Shown here: piece after piece, positions 32,648-42,017 of the stretch | Numbering within the stretch: the stretch's first letter is position 1 | Layout: every line of letters starts with the position of its first letter | Assembly (NCBI GenBank): GCA_964649745.1 | Contig: CAZYQI010000001.1 | Span: 62,001-126,000, forward strand | From: CAZEHS01 sp964649745 | GTDB taxonomy: Bacteria; Bacillota; Clostridia; Peptostreptococcales; Acidaminobacteraceae | DNA length: 64,000 nucleotides | Direction of reading: 5' to 3' | The notes under the pieces: generated by a model | What the model saw: only the letters and a program-made list of their open reading frames with translations | The model's database searches: none | What the model was told of the DNA's origin: nothing | Made by a program: the position numbers and the translations under genes

Positions 32648-32773
32648 AAACCCTTAGCCGCAGATGAAGAACGATGAAAACCGATGAACGCAGATGAAAA
32701 ACGGCTTATACTTTTGTCAAACTTCATCATCCTTTATCGTCTTTCATCTGCGTCCATCTGCGGCAAAGGGTTT
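32648..32773. repeat. CAGATG-ended MITE-like element A
   Basis: The terminal inverted repeats AAACCCTTAGCCGCAGATG (32648-32666) and CATCTGCGGCAAAGGGTTT (32755-32773) match at 17 of 19 positions. Inside, further CAGATGAA/TTCATCTG copies flank a short core. It has no coding content and is related to elements at 54228, 61814 and 63087. It fills most of the gap between the TetR gene and the next gene. Confidence 0.82.
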
Positions 32774-32810
32774 GAATGCTCGAATGAATACTCACTTTTC
32801 GGAGGTAATG

Positions 32811-34619
32811 ATGAAACGTATTTTACATATCTTATCAATTTTCCTGTTGACCGCCTGTTTGTTGCCGGCGGCGTCCGTATACGGCGCCTCTGTTGCAATG
32901 GCTCAGGCTACCGGCATCGATGTTACCCATCAGAACGGGCAAACCTTTGTGACCTGGCAGGAAACCAGTCTGCTGATGCCTGCCGAGGCTCCCTCCGGTA
33001 AGGAGTTTCATGGAATCAAAAAAACCCTGACGCTGAACACCGCCTACCGGATTTATTGCTCCCCTACCCCCATCCTTACGCTGAACGGGCTGTACCCCAT
33101 GGCCACGGTTAGCTCTTTGTCCGGATGGAACCAGTATGCCTACGGCATACATACCGAAACCTCGGACCGCCTTATGCACCGGTATGTGATTTCGTCCACC
33201 GGTGCGCAGCTTGCCAATGGCCGGGGATTATGGGTTCATAACCCGGACAGAACAGGCTCCGTCTATTATGCCGTGACTGCGGTCATCAATGGCAAGGAAA
33301 ACCGATCACTCTCCGCAGCCAATGCAATGACCTCCCCTATTGCCGAAGGCACGGGATCCGGCAAGCCCATCCTTCAACGGATTGAAACCCCTGAGTACTT
33401 TCTTGGGGTGCAAAAGCCTGTTCTTTACTTTTATACACGCTGGGAAGCGCCTCCCAACGCCAGTGTGGAGGGCCGAGCCTTCGATTATCTGGTGGGTATC
33501 CCCCCGAAAAAAATTGCTCCCGCCCCGGTGGGCATCCACATGCATTGTTGGGGCGGATCTCAGGAAACAGGCTATACCTGGTGGAACGATGCAGATGACG
33601 GCGCCATTCTTCTGGCCTCCAACGAAGACCCCTACGATTGGTGGACCGGATACCACGAGCGCCTGCTAACTCCCCAGCCTCTGAAAACAGCTGATGACTG
33701 GAAATCTGGAACGGTTCACCCCTATACCAGTAACCGGTTGTTCTCCTTTCTGTATTGGATGCGCTGGGATTCCCCATGGCAGATTGATCTCTACCGAACC
33801 TTTATGGCCGGCAGCTCCATGGGTGGGTCCGGCAGTCTGATGAACGGCATACGGAACGGCGAACGGGTGGCCTGGGTGAGAAGCAGCGTGGGGGTTCATG
33901 TCCCGGCTGAGACCACCACCATGAAATCTGCCTATGCAGCTGTCTGGGGTGCCCCTGAAAACGGCGTACTTTTTGAAAACGGAATCCCGGTCTGGAATTA
34001 TTACGACGATGTCTGGTTCCTGCGAAATAACCCCGGGAAAGAAACTCCCTTTCTCGCTTTTTCCAATGCCAAGAACGATCCCCTGATTGACTGGCCCCAG
34101 GCTGTTCACTTTTACCAAGCCCTGCAGGACACCAAGCGTCCACATATTTTCGTTTGGGGACAGAACGGCCACAGCCAAATGGCAAACATGCCTCTCAACG
34201 GAAGTGAGAAAACCATGCCCATCGATATCCGTGTGAACCAGTCTCTGCCGGCTTTTACCCGTTGCAGCCTGGATGACGCTCCCGGAAATGGCAATCCCCT
34301 TGACGGCGCTCCCATGGGACAGATCAACGGGTATCTTTATTGGGAAACCGCTGACCTCATCGATACACCCCAACAATGGGAACTGACAGTGGGACTCACC
34401 CCCGGTGCGCCTAAAGAGGACTGCACCGTGGATATTACTCCCCGCAGGCTCCAGCAGTTCAAGGTCTCTCCCGGCACTCTTGTGAAATGGGAATCCCGAG
34501 ATATCCCATCGGGAACCGTTTTGGCTTCCGGCTCCGCTTTCGCTGACAAGAGCGGCATCGTCACACTGCCTCAAATGACCGTGACAAAATCAAAAATTCG
34601 GGTTTCTTTATCCAAATAG
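32811..34619 (+). CDS. Exported alpha/beta-hydrolase-like protein
   Basis: 602 residues from the ATG at 32811, 5 bases after GGAGG; the longer frame from 32694 runs through the repeat element and is rejected. The N-terminal signal is MKRILHILSIFLLTAC, in which LTAC could be a lipobox, with a signal-peptidase I site near VYGA as the alternative. The first part has fibronectin-like sequence; from about residue 210 an alpha/beta-hydrolase is suggested by the nucleophile elbow AGSSMGGSGSLMN, a possible acid in NDPLIDWPQ and a His in GQNGHSQM. It is rich in Trp (TWWND, DWWTGYH), suggesting a sugar or polymer substrate. The molybdoenzyme gene starts 30 bases downstream, so the two are probably co-transcribed. 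Confidence 0.72.
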   Translation: MKRILHILSIFLLTACLLPAASVYGASVAMAQATGIDVTHQNGQTFVTWQETSLLMPAEAPSGKEFHGIKKTLTLNTAYRIYCSPTPILTLNGLYPMATVSSLSGWNQYAYGIHTETSDRLMHRYVISSTGAQLANGRGLWVHNPDRTGSVYYAVTAVINGKENRSLSAANAMTSPIAEGTGSGKPILQRIETPEYFLGVQKPVLYFYTRWEAPPNASVEGRAFDYLVGIPPKKIAPAPVGIHMHCWGGSQETGYTWWNDADDGAILLASNEDPYDWWTGYHERLLTPQPLKTADDWKSGTVHPYTSNRLFSFLYWMRWDSPWQIDLYRTFMAGSSMGGSGSLMNGIRNGERVAWVRSSVGVHVPAETTTMKSAYAAVWGAPENGVLFENGIPVWNYYDDVWFLRNNPGKETPFLAFSNAKNDPLIDWPQAVHFYQALQDTKRPHIFVWGQNGHSQMANMPLNGSEKTMPIDIRVNQSLPAFTRCSLDDAPGNGNPLDGAPMGQINGYLYWETADLIDTPQQWELTVGLTPGAPKEDCTVDITPRRLQQFKVSPGTLVKWESRDIPSGTVLASGSAFADKSGIVTLPQMTVTKSKIRVSLSK

Positions 34620-34649
34620 CTATTCAATCATCGTAAACGAGGTGATCCG

Positions 34650-36617
34650 ATGAACCGAGTAACCGCTGTAAGCGCATGCCCCTTGGACTGCTTCGGTACA
34701 TGCAGCCTGAAGGTCACTGCAGAAGACAACACGGTCATTTCCATAGAACCTAACACTGAAAACCCGGTTACCGGTATGCTGATCTGCTCTAAAGGACGCA
34801 GCCATACGGGCCGTATCAACCATCCCGACCGCATTCTGGAACCCATGCGCCGAACTCAAGGCGGTTGGGAAGCAATAAGCTGGGATGACGCCATGGACTT
34901 TTTGACGGACCGGATCCTTGATTGCTTAAACACGGCTGGCCACACGAGTATTGCCCATTTTGTCGGCGGCGGTGCAGCCGGTAAGCTTAAAGGGGTAACG
35001 GATCTTTTCTTTCGTCATTTGGGAGGAGGAACCGTCTTCAGTGGAGGTCTTTGTTGGTCAGCAGGAATAAGAGCCCAAAAACTGGATTTCGGCAAAGTGC
35101 TCTCCCATAGCCCCGAAGACCTTCTCAACGCCCGTTCCCTGGTTCTGTGGGGCAAGAATCCTGCAGATACACATTTTCATTTGCTCCCCTGGATCACGAA
35201 GGCGCGAAAAAATGGCTGCCGTGTTATCCTCGTTGATCCCTTTGCCACCGCTTCTGCCGAATTTTCCGATCATGTTATTCGACCTCTGCCAGGCACAGAC
35301 TGGGCCTTGGCTGCATTGGCCATACAGGTGATATTGGCAGATAATAAGGGTTCCGCCATGGAAATATCACATATCCATTCCAAGGAGCCAGATCTTTTAA
35401 CACATATCCATTCCCTGGACCGCAGCACCCTTCTCGCCTATTGCGGCATTTCCAATGACGACCTCCGCATTCTGACAGATGCTTATGGTTCAGACACCCC
35501 TTGCACCACCTATATGGGCTATGGCATGCAGCGCTGCGACACCGGGGGTACGGCCGTGCGGTTGGTGGATCTGCTTTCCTATATTACCGGACAGATTGGT
35601 ATCCCGGGGGGCGGTACAAATTATGCAAATCAGGTGAATTCTACTCTCTTTGACTGGAGCTGGGCCGAGGCCCCTGCCCCTGTTGAGGAACGGGAGTTCC
35701 ACCAAGGTTCCATGGGCCTCGACATTCTTCAGGCTCAGGCCCCCCCTGTAAAAATGTTTTTCATTGCATGCGCCAACCCCGCAGTACAAGTGACGGATAC
35801 CGCTCAGCTGGCCAAAGCCCTGGCCGCCGTTGAAACCGTAGTGGTGTTGGATCATTTTATGACGGACACTGCAGCCATGGCCGATCTTGTTCTGCCTGTC
35901 ACTTATTTTCTGGAGGATGAGGATATCATCACCTCCGGTATGTGGAACGGGATTATCCACTATGCGCCCCCGGTTGTCTCCCCAAGAGGGCAGGCACGCT
36001 CTGAACTGAGGATTTTCTCTGAACTGTCACGCCGCCTGAAACTGAAGGACTTTCCGCAATTGACAGAATCCCAGTGGTTAAAACGTATTTTGCGGCCGTT
36101 GTCTGAAAAAGGGATTACCCTGGATCTGATTAAGGAAAAGGGCTGGATTTCTTCTCCCAACCAGCAGGATGTCCCATGGAAGGATCACCTGTTCCTCACC
36201 GAGGACGGAACTTACAATCCCATATCAGCCAAAGTTTTCAAAACACTGACGGAAAGTCTGTTTAGAAAAACCTCAGCGGACACGTTACCCTTCATTTCCC
36301 TACACACCCGAAACGCCATTAATTCGCAGCATACCATGATGTTAAGTCGCGCACTCCCCGATGTGAGGATTCATCCGGATACCGCTTCCCTGCGGGACAT
36401 TTGTACCGGTGACCGGCTTCTGCTCTCCAGCCCATCCGGTGAAATTGAGGTCATGGCCGTCATTGACCCCTCTGTTCGTCCAGGGGTACTTGCATCCAGA
36501 GCCGGATACTGGAAGTATAATAACCAGTGTATCAATGATCTGCTCCCCGCCGGGGTCAGCGATATCGGTGGTCAGGCCCTTATCAACGGGGCTCGGGTAA
36601 CGCTGCGAAAATTATAG
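34650..36617 (+). CDS. Molybdopterin-dependent oxidoreductase, stand-alone catalytic subunit
   Basis: 655 residues. The N-terminus has an Fe-S motif CPLDCFGTC (residues 10-18) with a fourth Cys in ICSKG. The bis-MGD domains of the DMSO reductase family follow: HFVGGGAAGKLKG, GGLCWSAG (Cys near 134 at the place of the molybdenum ligand), LVLWGKNPADT, VDPFAT, CANPAVQ, and a C-terminal dinucleotide-binding domain (LHTRNAINSQHTM, ASRAGYWKYNNQCIND). No electron-transfer or membrane subunit and no Tat signal is present, so it is soluble and takes electrons from an unknown partner. GAGGTGATCCG precedes the ATG. Substrate unknown. Confidence 0.85.
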   Translation: MNRVTAVSACPLDCFGTCSLKVTAEDNTVISIEPNTENPVTGMLICSKGRSHTGRINHPDRILEPMRRTQGGWEAISWDDAMDFLTDRILDCLNTAGHTSIAHFVGGGAAGKLKGVTDLFFRHLGGGTVFSGGLCWSAGIRAQKLDFGKVLSHSPEDLLNARSLVLWGKNPADTHFHLLPWITKARKNGCRVILVDPFATASAEFSDHVIRPLPGTDWALAALAIQVILADNKGSAMEISHIHSKEPDLLTHIHSLDRSTLLAYCGISNDDLRILTDAYGSDTPCTTYMGYGMQRCDTGGTAVRLVDLLSYITGQIGIPGGGTNYANQVNSTLFDWSWAEAPAPVEEREFHQGSMGLDILQAQAPPVKMFFIACANPAVQVTDTAQLAKALAAVETVVVLDHFMTDTAAMADLVLPVTYFLEDEDIITSGMWNGIIHYAPPVVSPRGQARSELRIFSELSRRLKLKDFPQLTESQWLKRILRPLSEKGITLDLIKEKGWISSPNQQDVPWKDHLFLTEDGTYNPISAKVFKTLTESLFRKTSADTLPFISLHTRNAINSQHTMMLSRALPDVRIHPDTASLRDICTGDRLLLSSPSGEIEVMAVIDPSVRPGVLASRAGYWKYNNQCINDLLPAGVSDIGGQALINGARVTLRKL

Positions 36618-36665
36618 ACAAACACCCTGAAACAGTCGGTTAACCGCTGGTTCAGGGTGTTTGTC
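36617..36665. terminator. Candidate bidirectional terminator
   Basis: The perfect 15-bp stem GACAAACACCCTGAA (36617-36631) / TTCAGGGTGTTTGTC (36651-36665) sits between two convergent genes. T-tracts are only short on either strand. Confidence 0.65.
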
Positions 36666-36705
36666 ACTATTCTGAACTTTGTTTAGTCTGGTGTGATTCT
36701 TGAAA

Positions 36706-39700
36706 TCATTGCAGCTCACGATCCAGCTTTTCTGTGATTTTGGCGATCAGCAATTCTGCTTCCTTATACCGATAACGCTCGCACTGGGATTTTAAATCTT
36801 CCCATTCCCCGGAAATCACTTCCGGTACACGGTGCTGCATGATTACGGATATTTGTGACGTTACATCAGCCGGACGCCTGCTTTTTAAGGATTTCAGCAA
36901 TTCTTCCAGGTGTGTTTTAAGTTTTGGAGGACCCCATCGGTCAGCCTGCTCAGCCGATCTGCTCCAAAGCTTTGGATTGCTTTTAATCTCCGATATCAAG
37001 GTTTTGATATGATCTCCCAGCGATTCTGAAACTTTCCTTAATTCCTCCATTTCGCCGTCTTTAAGGAGTTTTTCCCCTCTTTCTGCTTCCTTTGTGATAA
37101 GGTCACTGCCAAGATTTCCGCCATGGCCCTTCAGAGTGTGAAAATATCGGAGAGCGTCCTCCCGCACATCCATTTCCAGCAATCGTTGAACCTCCGTATC
37201 AAAATCCCCATAGGTTTCGGCAAATGTGTTCAAAACCAATTTGTACAGTTCCAGGTTCCCGCCCAAATTTCGGATTGCTTTGGAAGGATCTACAGCAGTA
37301 AGTCCCATATTTACAGAGCTGGAGTCCTCTGCATAATAAGGCTGTTCTTTGATTTCAAGCCAAAATGCCAATTTTTCATACAGTTCATCCACACTGACTG
37401 GCTTGGATATATAATCGTTCATCCCTCCTGTGATGCAGCTTTCATAGATTCCCGGAAGCACATCTGCCGTCATGGCAATAATTGGGGTTTCCATCCATCG
37501 TTCCAGCTTCCGTATTTCAGAGGTTGCTTCATAGCCTCCCATCTCCGGCATCTGCAAGTCCATAAAGATTACATCGTACCCTTCTGTATCGGATTTAAGT
37601 CGAGTCAACGCCTCAATTCCGTTGCCCACAACATCTGCCTTGCCTCCTACGCTCTGGAGAAGCTCTTTTGCCAACTGCTGATTCATGGCGTTATCTTCAA
37701 CCACCAGGATCCGCTTCCCTGACAGAAATAATTCATTAAGTCGCATCCGCTTCGGAGGAAACCATTTCTTACGATCTCCGGTCTTTATAAAAAGATTCTG
37801 AATAGAATTAAAGAGCGCGGATTCGCTAACCGGCTTTATAATAACATCATCCAACCCTTTTTCATCACTATTCTCCATGATGCCCTCGTCGCCATAGGCT
37901 GTAACGAGGATTATCTTGGGTCGATGAACAAGGGGCATCTCCCGAATCCGTTTCACCGTTTCCAGGCCGTCCATACCACCCAGCTTCCAATCCATCAATA
38001 TCAGATCATATACCCTGATTTCAAGGGCTTCCAGGGCTTCTTCTCCGGTTTCAAAGCTATCCGTCATAACTTTAAAATCTCTCAGATAACCTTCCATTAC
38101 GTCCCGTGCAGAAGGATTGTCTTCAACCAGCAGCACCCTTAATTGACTGAGGGTATTTTCCTGTAACCCCTCGCTGCTTTCATCTCCCTGTTCTGTGTAA
38201 GGAAAAAGAACCTCAAAGGAAAACTGACAACCACCCTCAATCCTGCACATGGCCCAAATGCGTCCTCCCATAAGATCGACCAGTTTTTTCGAAATACTGA
38301 GTCCCAGTCCTGTCCCTCCGAACTTCCGTGTGGTGGAGGAGTCGGACTGTGTAAACGGCTGGAACAACCGTGATACCTGCTCCTCTGCCATTCCAATACC
38401 CGTGTCACGAATACTGAAATTTATAAGCGCATGATCTTCACTCTGTTTTGTTCCAGATACATGGATCTGGACCTCACCCTCATGGGTAAATTTTATAGCG
38501 TTACTGACAAGATTCAAGATAACCTGCTCCAACCGCAACGGATCACCAACAAGTCTTACAGGAAGGTTGGCGTCTTTACTTATTATCAGCTCCAGATTCT
38601 TATCCTTTGCTTTTATGGCCGTCATGCCGGCAACATTATCCAAAACCGTCTCCAGATCAAACTCAACCGACTCCAGCTCCATCCGTCCCGCTTCAATTTT
38701 TGAAAAATCAAGGATATCATTGATGATGCCCAGCAGATTATAGGTGGCCTGAACAATTTTGTTAAGATAGTCCCGTTGGGTATAGCTGAGCTCGGTCCTA
38801 TCCATCAGCGTTGCCATTCCAATAACCGCATTCATCGGCGTCCGTATTTCATGGGACATATTGGCAAGGAACTCCGTCTTTGAAAGATTTGCCACATCTG
38901 CGGCTTCCTTTGCAGCTGTTAATTGTATTCCGATTGTCTTTCTCTCATTAATTTCACGTTGCAGCTTTCGGTTCCAGAAAAGGATAATCCCCACGATAAC
39001 GAGGATGACGGCCGCCAGGTTGATGATCAGCTGACGGTTACGTTCCATGGTCTGCCGGTCGGGGGGCAGATTGGTGAGCCAGTATTTCTCGGTTGAATCC
39101 TTTTCCACGGTGCTGACACTATCTAACAGTCTGTTGACAATTCCTAAGGTCATTGGCCAATCCCTGCGGATACCTATGCATATTTCATACGTATACTCCG
39201 TTATGCCCGAAACCCTTAGGTTCTGTATCCCGTGAAGACGGCCCATGTAGTCGATGCTCGCCATGCTATCCAAAATAAGATCCACAGATTTGTCCGACAA
39301 AGCTCGATACAACTGGTCTCCATCTGCAAAGGAAGCATATGCCAGATTGCTGTAATACTGCTTCAAAACATCCTCCGCATAGCTGTCCTTAATGACCCCC
39401 AGTTTTTCTCCCGCAATGCTGTCTATACCACCCACAAAAGGAGATTCATCCAGCGTTATCAAAGCCATTGGCGAAATCATATAAGGCTTTGAAAAATCCA
39501 TGAATTTCAGCAAATAGGGAGACTTTACCGCAGCCGTCATCATGTCCAATTTCCCGGTGCGCATCATTTCCACCAGTTCACTGTATGAAGCGGATTTGAC
39601 CGCCCCCAACTGAATATTCAGCAACCGTTCAATACGGGAGCTGTAGTCACTGGAAATTCCGGAAAGCTCATTAAGTTCGTTGATATATTCCACAGGTGCC

Positions 39701-41973
39701 CAGCCTGTTTGGATCCCAGTTCTTACAGGATTATGATTCCTGAGCCAAACCTGCTCTGCCTCCGTAAGGATAATGCCCCCTTCGTCGCTGAGATCGGTAT
39801 ATTTAGACAGGATCTTGCGTTTTTCAGAATCGGTCATGGCAAATAGAACTTTATTGATAATTCCAGCCAGGGGAGCCATTTCCTTGCGGAATCCGACAGA
39901 TACGTCGTATGTTTTGAGATCTGTATACTCGCGGATTCTGAGATTTTTCAGTGAATGAACGCTGATGGTCTGAGTGGTGGTAAGCTTGTCACCAATATAG
40001 GCATCGGCACGGCCCGAAGAAACTGCCAGCAATGCGTCAAGAGAGGTGTCAACCTCCAGCAGCTTAATGGATGCATCCTTTCGCAGGTGCTCAATCTTAT
40101 AATAGCCCTTTTCAACGGCCACTGTCCTGCCTGCCAGTTCTGAAAAACTGTTGATCAGTTTTTTTGCCGCCTTTGTAACGATGACATGGGGTACTTTGAG
40201 GTATGCGTTGCTGAACGCCAGAGTCTTGCTGCGCTCATCCGTTTTTTGGATGTTGAAGGATGCATCCACGGTTTCACCCGTCTGAATTCCCTTCAAAATA
40301 TCCGGCCATTTCATCTGCTTGATCTCCGGAACAATCCCTGCCTGACCCAGAATATAACGGGCGTAATCGATGGAAATCCCTGACACCGTGCCTTCGTCAT
40401 CATATTCCAAGGGGTTTTGATTTCCGTTAATCCCTATTCTTAAAACCGGATGCTGTTTTATCCAGGCCTTTTCCTCCTCTGTCAGCTGTATCCCCGCCCC
40501 ATCATGATAGATTCGGTCTGCAGGATCCTGTATCCATTTCGTTTCCATCTGAATCCATTCTGTTTTCGTTATTTGCTCCAGTCCTTGATTCACCTGCTTT
40601 AAGAGCTCCGGCTTGTTTTTTGTTACCCCTGCCAGCATGTCTCTACGGAATTCCATATCCGGCATGGCTGCATCTTCAAAGGGTTTATTAAGCATTTGAT
40701 AGGAGCCCTTCACAGAGGTGGTTTCTTCAATAAAGGCATCGATCAGCCCCTTATCTGCGGCCTCTGTCATGCTGAATGAACTGTCAAAGCTCAATACCTT
40801 CATCTCTGGGAAATGTTCTTTTAGATACGCCTCCTGATAGGAATCCTTGTTCGCACCGATGATCTTTCCTTGCAGATCCTTTATACTGTCGTAGCTACGG
40901 TATTTTTTATTGAAAAAAATCCGGGATTCAATGGAATAGACCGGTACAGAGAAATCCATCCCCCGGCTTCGATCCTCTGAAAAGAAAAGCCCTGAATGGA
41001 TATCCGACTCCCCTTTTTCCACTTGACTGATGGTATCAGACCAGGACGTTATGATGAACTTTACCTCTGTGTTTGTCTTCGTACCCCATAGGTTCCACAG
41101 ATCAATCAGCAGCCCCTGTGGATTTCCATACTGATCCGGATACGAAAAGGGAGGATAATCCATACTGATCGCAACCCTCACACTCTTTTTACCCTCGTTC
41201 TGAGGCAACCATTTTTTGATAATGACATTGCGCTCAGCTGCCGTGATGGTTCCCAATCCATTGTTTATACGCTGAATCAGTTCCGTTTCGCCTTCCTGGG
41301 CAGCAGCATAGAAATAGTTTGTATACAGCGGCTGATCCAGATTATAGGTGAATAGCCCTGCAGGAATGGTTTTATCCATTACGTAGAGGGCTGTCAGTGT
41401 ATCTGCTACAAACACCTGTATCTTACCCGTTCTTGCCGCCTCCATCAAGGCATCATAGGAAAGGAACGGTCGAATGGATGCATCCTTCAGATTCGTACGG
41501 ATATAATTCTCCGCATAATCACCCTTCAACACGCCGATCGTATAGGGTTCAATATCCGCCAACCCATTGATATCTCTAAGATTTGCATTATAAAAGATAT
41601 GGGTCTGCGCATCCACAATGGGAGATCCATAGTCCAGATAGTCATCCCTTTCCTTTGTATAGAAGCACCCTGCATGAATATCCGCCTTTTTCTCTTTTAC
41701 GTTTCTAAGGGATGTATCCCAATCGCTGATAAGATATTTAACGCCAATGCCCGTTTTCTTTGACCAAAGGTTCCAGAAATCGATGTTGATGCCTACTGCA
41801 TTTCCGGCAGCATCTGCATAATGAAAGGGGTAGGAATCCTGGCTGCAGGCAATGATGATTTCCTTTGGCTTCGTTTCGGCCCATCCTGAGATGCCTGTAA
41901 GACCGAAAAGTCCTACACTCATCACCAGCGTCATGACGGCACTTATCCCTCTTTTTAAGAATCTCTTTTTCAT
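36706..41973 (-). CDS. Giant hybrid sensor kinase with four tandem periplasmic-binding modules
   Basis: 1755 residues. A signal/anchor helix (about 10-30) is followed by four successive SBP-type modules at about 36-256, 263-485, 508-725 and 748-965. Each opens with a variant of xxxRIGIxxxxxPxxYxxxxxxxGIxxD (e.g. VRVAISMDYPPFSY, LRIGINGNQNPLEY). A single helix (about 984-1002) precedes HisKA (FLANMSHEIRTPMN, His near 1041), HATPase (NLVSNAIKF, DTGIGM, GTGLGLSIS), two receivers (Asp near 1328 in LILMDWKLG and near 1472 in VIFMDLQMP) and an HPt domain (FHTLKGHGGNLGS, His near 1612). This is a BvgS-like phosphorelay; BvgS itself has two such modules. Modules probably bind amino acids or other small solutes. 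No cognate output regulator is adjacent. Confidence 0.9.
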   Translation of the reverse strand: MKKRFLKRGISAVMTLVMSVGLFGLTGISGWAETKPKEIIIACSQDSYPFHYADAAGNAVGINIDFWNLWSKKTGIGVKYLISDWDTSLRNVKEKKADIHAGCFYTKERDDYLDYGSPIVDAQTHIFYNANLRDINGLADIEPYTIGVLKGDYAENYIRTNLKDASIRPFLSYDALMEAARTGKIQVFVADTLTALYVMDKTIPAGLFTYNLDQPLYTNYFYAAAQEGETELIQRINNGLGTITAAERNVIIKKWLPQNEGKKSVRVAISMDYPPFSYPDQYGNPQGLLIDLWNLWGTKTNTEVKFIITSWSDTISQVEKGESDIHSGLFFSEDRSRGMDFSVPVYSIESRIFFNKKYRSYDSIKDLQGKIIGANKDSYQEAYLKEHFPEMKVLSFDSSFSMTEAADKGLIDAFIEETTSVKGSYQMLNKPFEDAAMPDMEFRRDMLAGVTKNKPELLKQVNQGLEQITKTEWIQMETKWIQDPADRIYHDGAGIQLTEEEKAWIKQHPVLRIGINGNQNPLEYDDEGTVSGISIDYARYILGQAGIVPEIKQMKWPDILKGIQTGETVDASFNIQKTDERSKTLAFSNAYLKVPHVIVTKAAKKLINSFSELAGRTVAVEKGYYKIEHLRKDASIKLLEVDTSLDALLAVSSGRADAYIGDKLTTTQTISVHSLKNLRIREYTDLKTYDVSVGFRKEMAPLAGIINKVLFAMTDSEKRKILSKYTDLSDEGGIILTEAEQVWLRNHNPVRTGIQTGWAPVEYINELNELSGISSDYSSRIERLLNIQLGAVKSASYSELVEMMRTGKLDMMTAAVKSPYLLKFMDFSKPYMISPMALITLDESPFVGGIDSIAGEKLGVIKDSYAEDVLKQYYSNLAYASFADGDQLYRALSDKSVDLILDSMASIDYMGRLHGIQNLRVSGITEYTYEICIGIRRDWPMTLGIVNRLLDSVSTVEKDSTEKYWLTNLPPDRQTMERNRQLIINLAAVILVIVGIILFWNRKLQREINERKTIGIQLTAAKEAADVANLSKTEFLANMSHEIRTPMNAVIGMATLMDRTELSYTQRDYLNKIVQATYNLLGIINDILDFSKIEAGRMELESVEFDLETVLDNVAGMTAIKAKDKNLELIISKDANLPVRLVGDPLRLEQVILNLVSNAIKFTHEGEVQIHVSGTKQSEDHALINFSIRDTGIGMAEEQVSRLFQPFTQSDSSTTRKFGGTGLGLSISKKLVDLMGGRIWAMCRIEGGCQFSFEVLFPYTEQGDESSEGLQENTLSQLRVLLVEDNPSARDVMEGYLRDFKVMTDSFETGEEALEALEIRVYDLILMDWKLGGMDGLETVKRIREMPLVHRPKIILVTAYGDEGIMENSDEKGLDDVIIKPVSESALFNSIQNLFIKTGDRKKWFPPKRMRLNELFLSGKRILVVEDNAMNQQLAKELLQSVGGKADVVGNGIEALTRLKSDTEGYDVIFMDLQMPEMGGYEATSEIRKLERWMETPIIAMTADVLPGIYESCITGGMNDYISKPVSVDELYEKLAFWLEIKEQPYYAEDSSSVNMGLTAVDPSKAIRNLGGNLELYKLVLNTFAETYGDFDTEVQRLLEMDVREDALRYFHTLKGHGGNLGSDLITKEAERGEKLLKDGEMEELRKVSESLGDHIKTLISEIKSNPKLWSRSAEQADRWGPPKLKTHLEELLKSLKSRRPADVTSQISVIMQHRVPEVISGEWEDLKSQCERYRYKEAELLIAKITEKLDRELQ

Positions 41974-42017
41974 TCCAACACCCCCAACACGGGAATAACC
42001 GCTTTAATGACACTGTC

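Noticed and set aside
32648..32773. CRISPR-like short repeats (CAGATGAA copies)
   Set aside because: The copies are irregularly spaced inverted pieces of one element, not equal direct repeats with unique spacers, and no cas gene is present.
32694..32810. N-terminal extension of the exported hydrolase
   Set aside because: It reads through the right half of repeat element A; the ATG at 32811 has GGAGG and begins a signal peptide.
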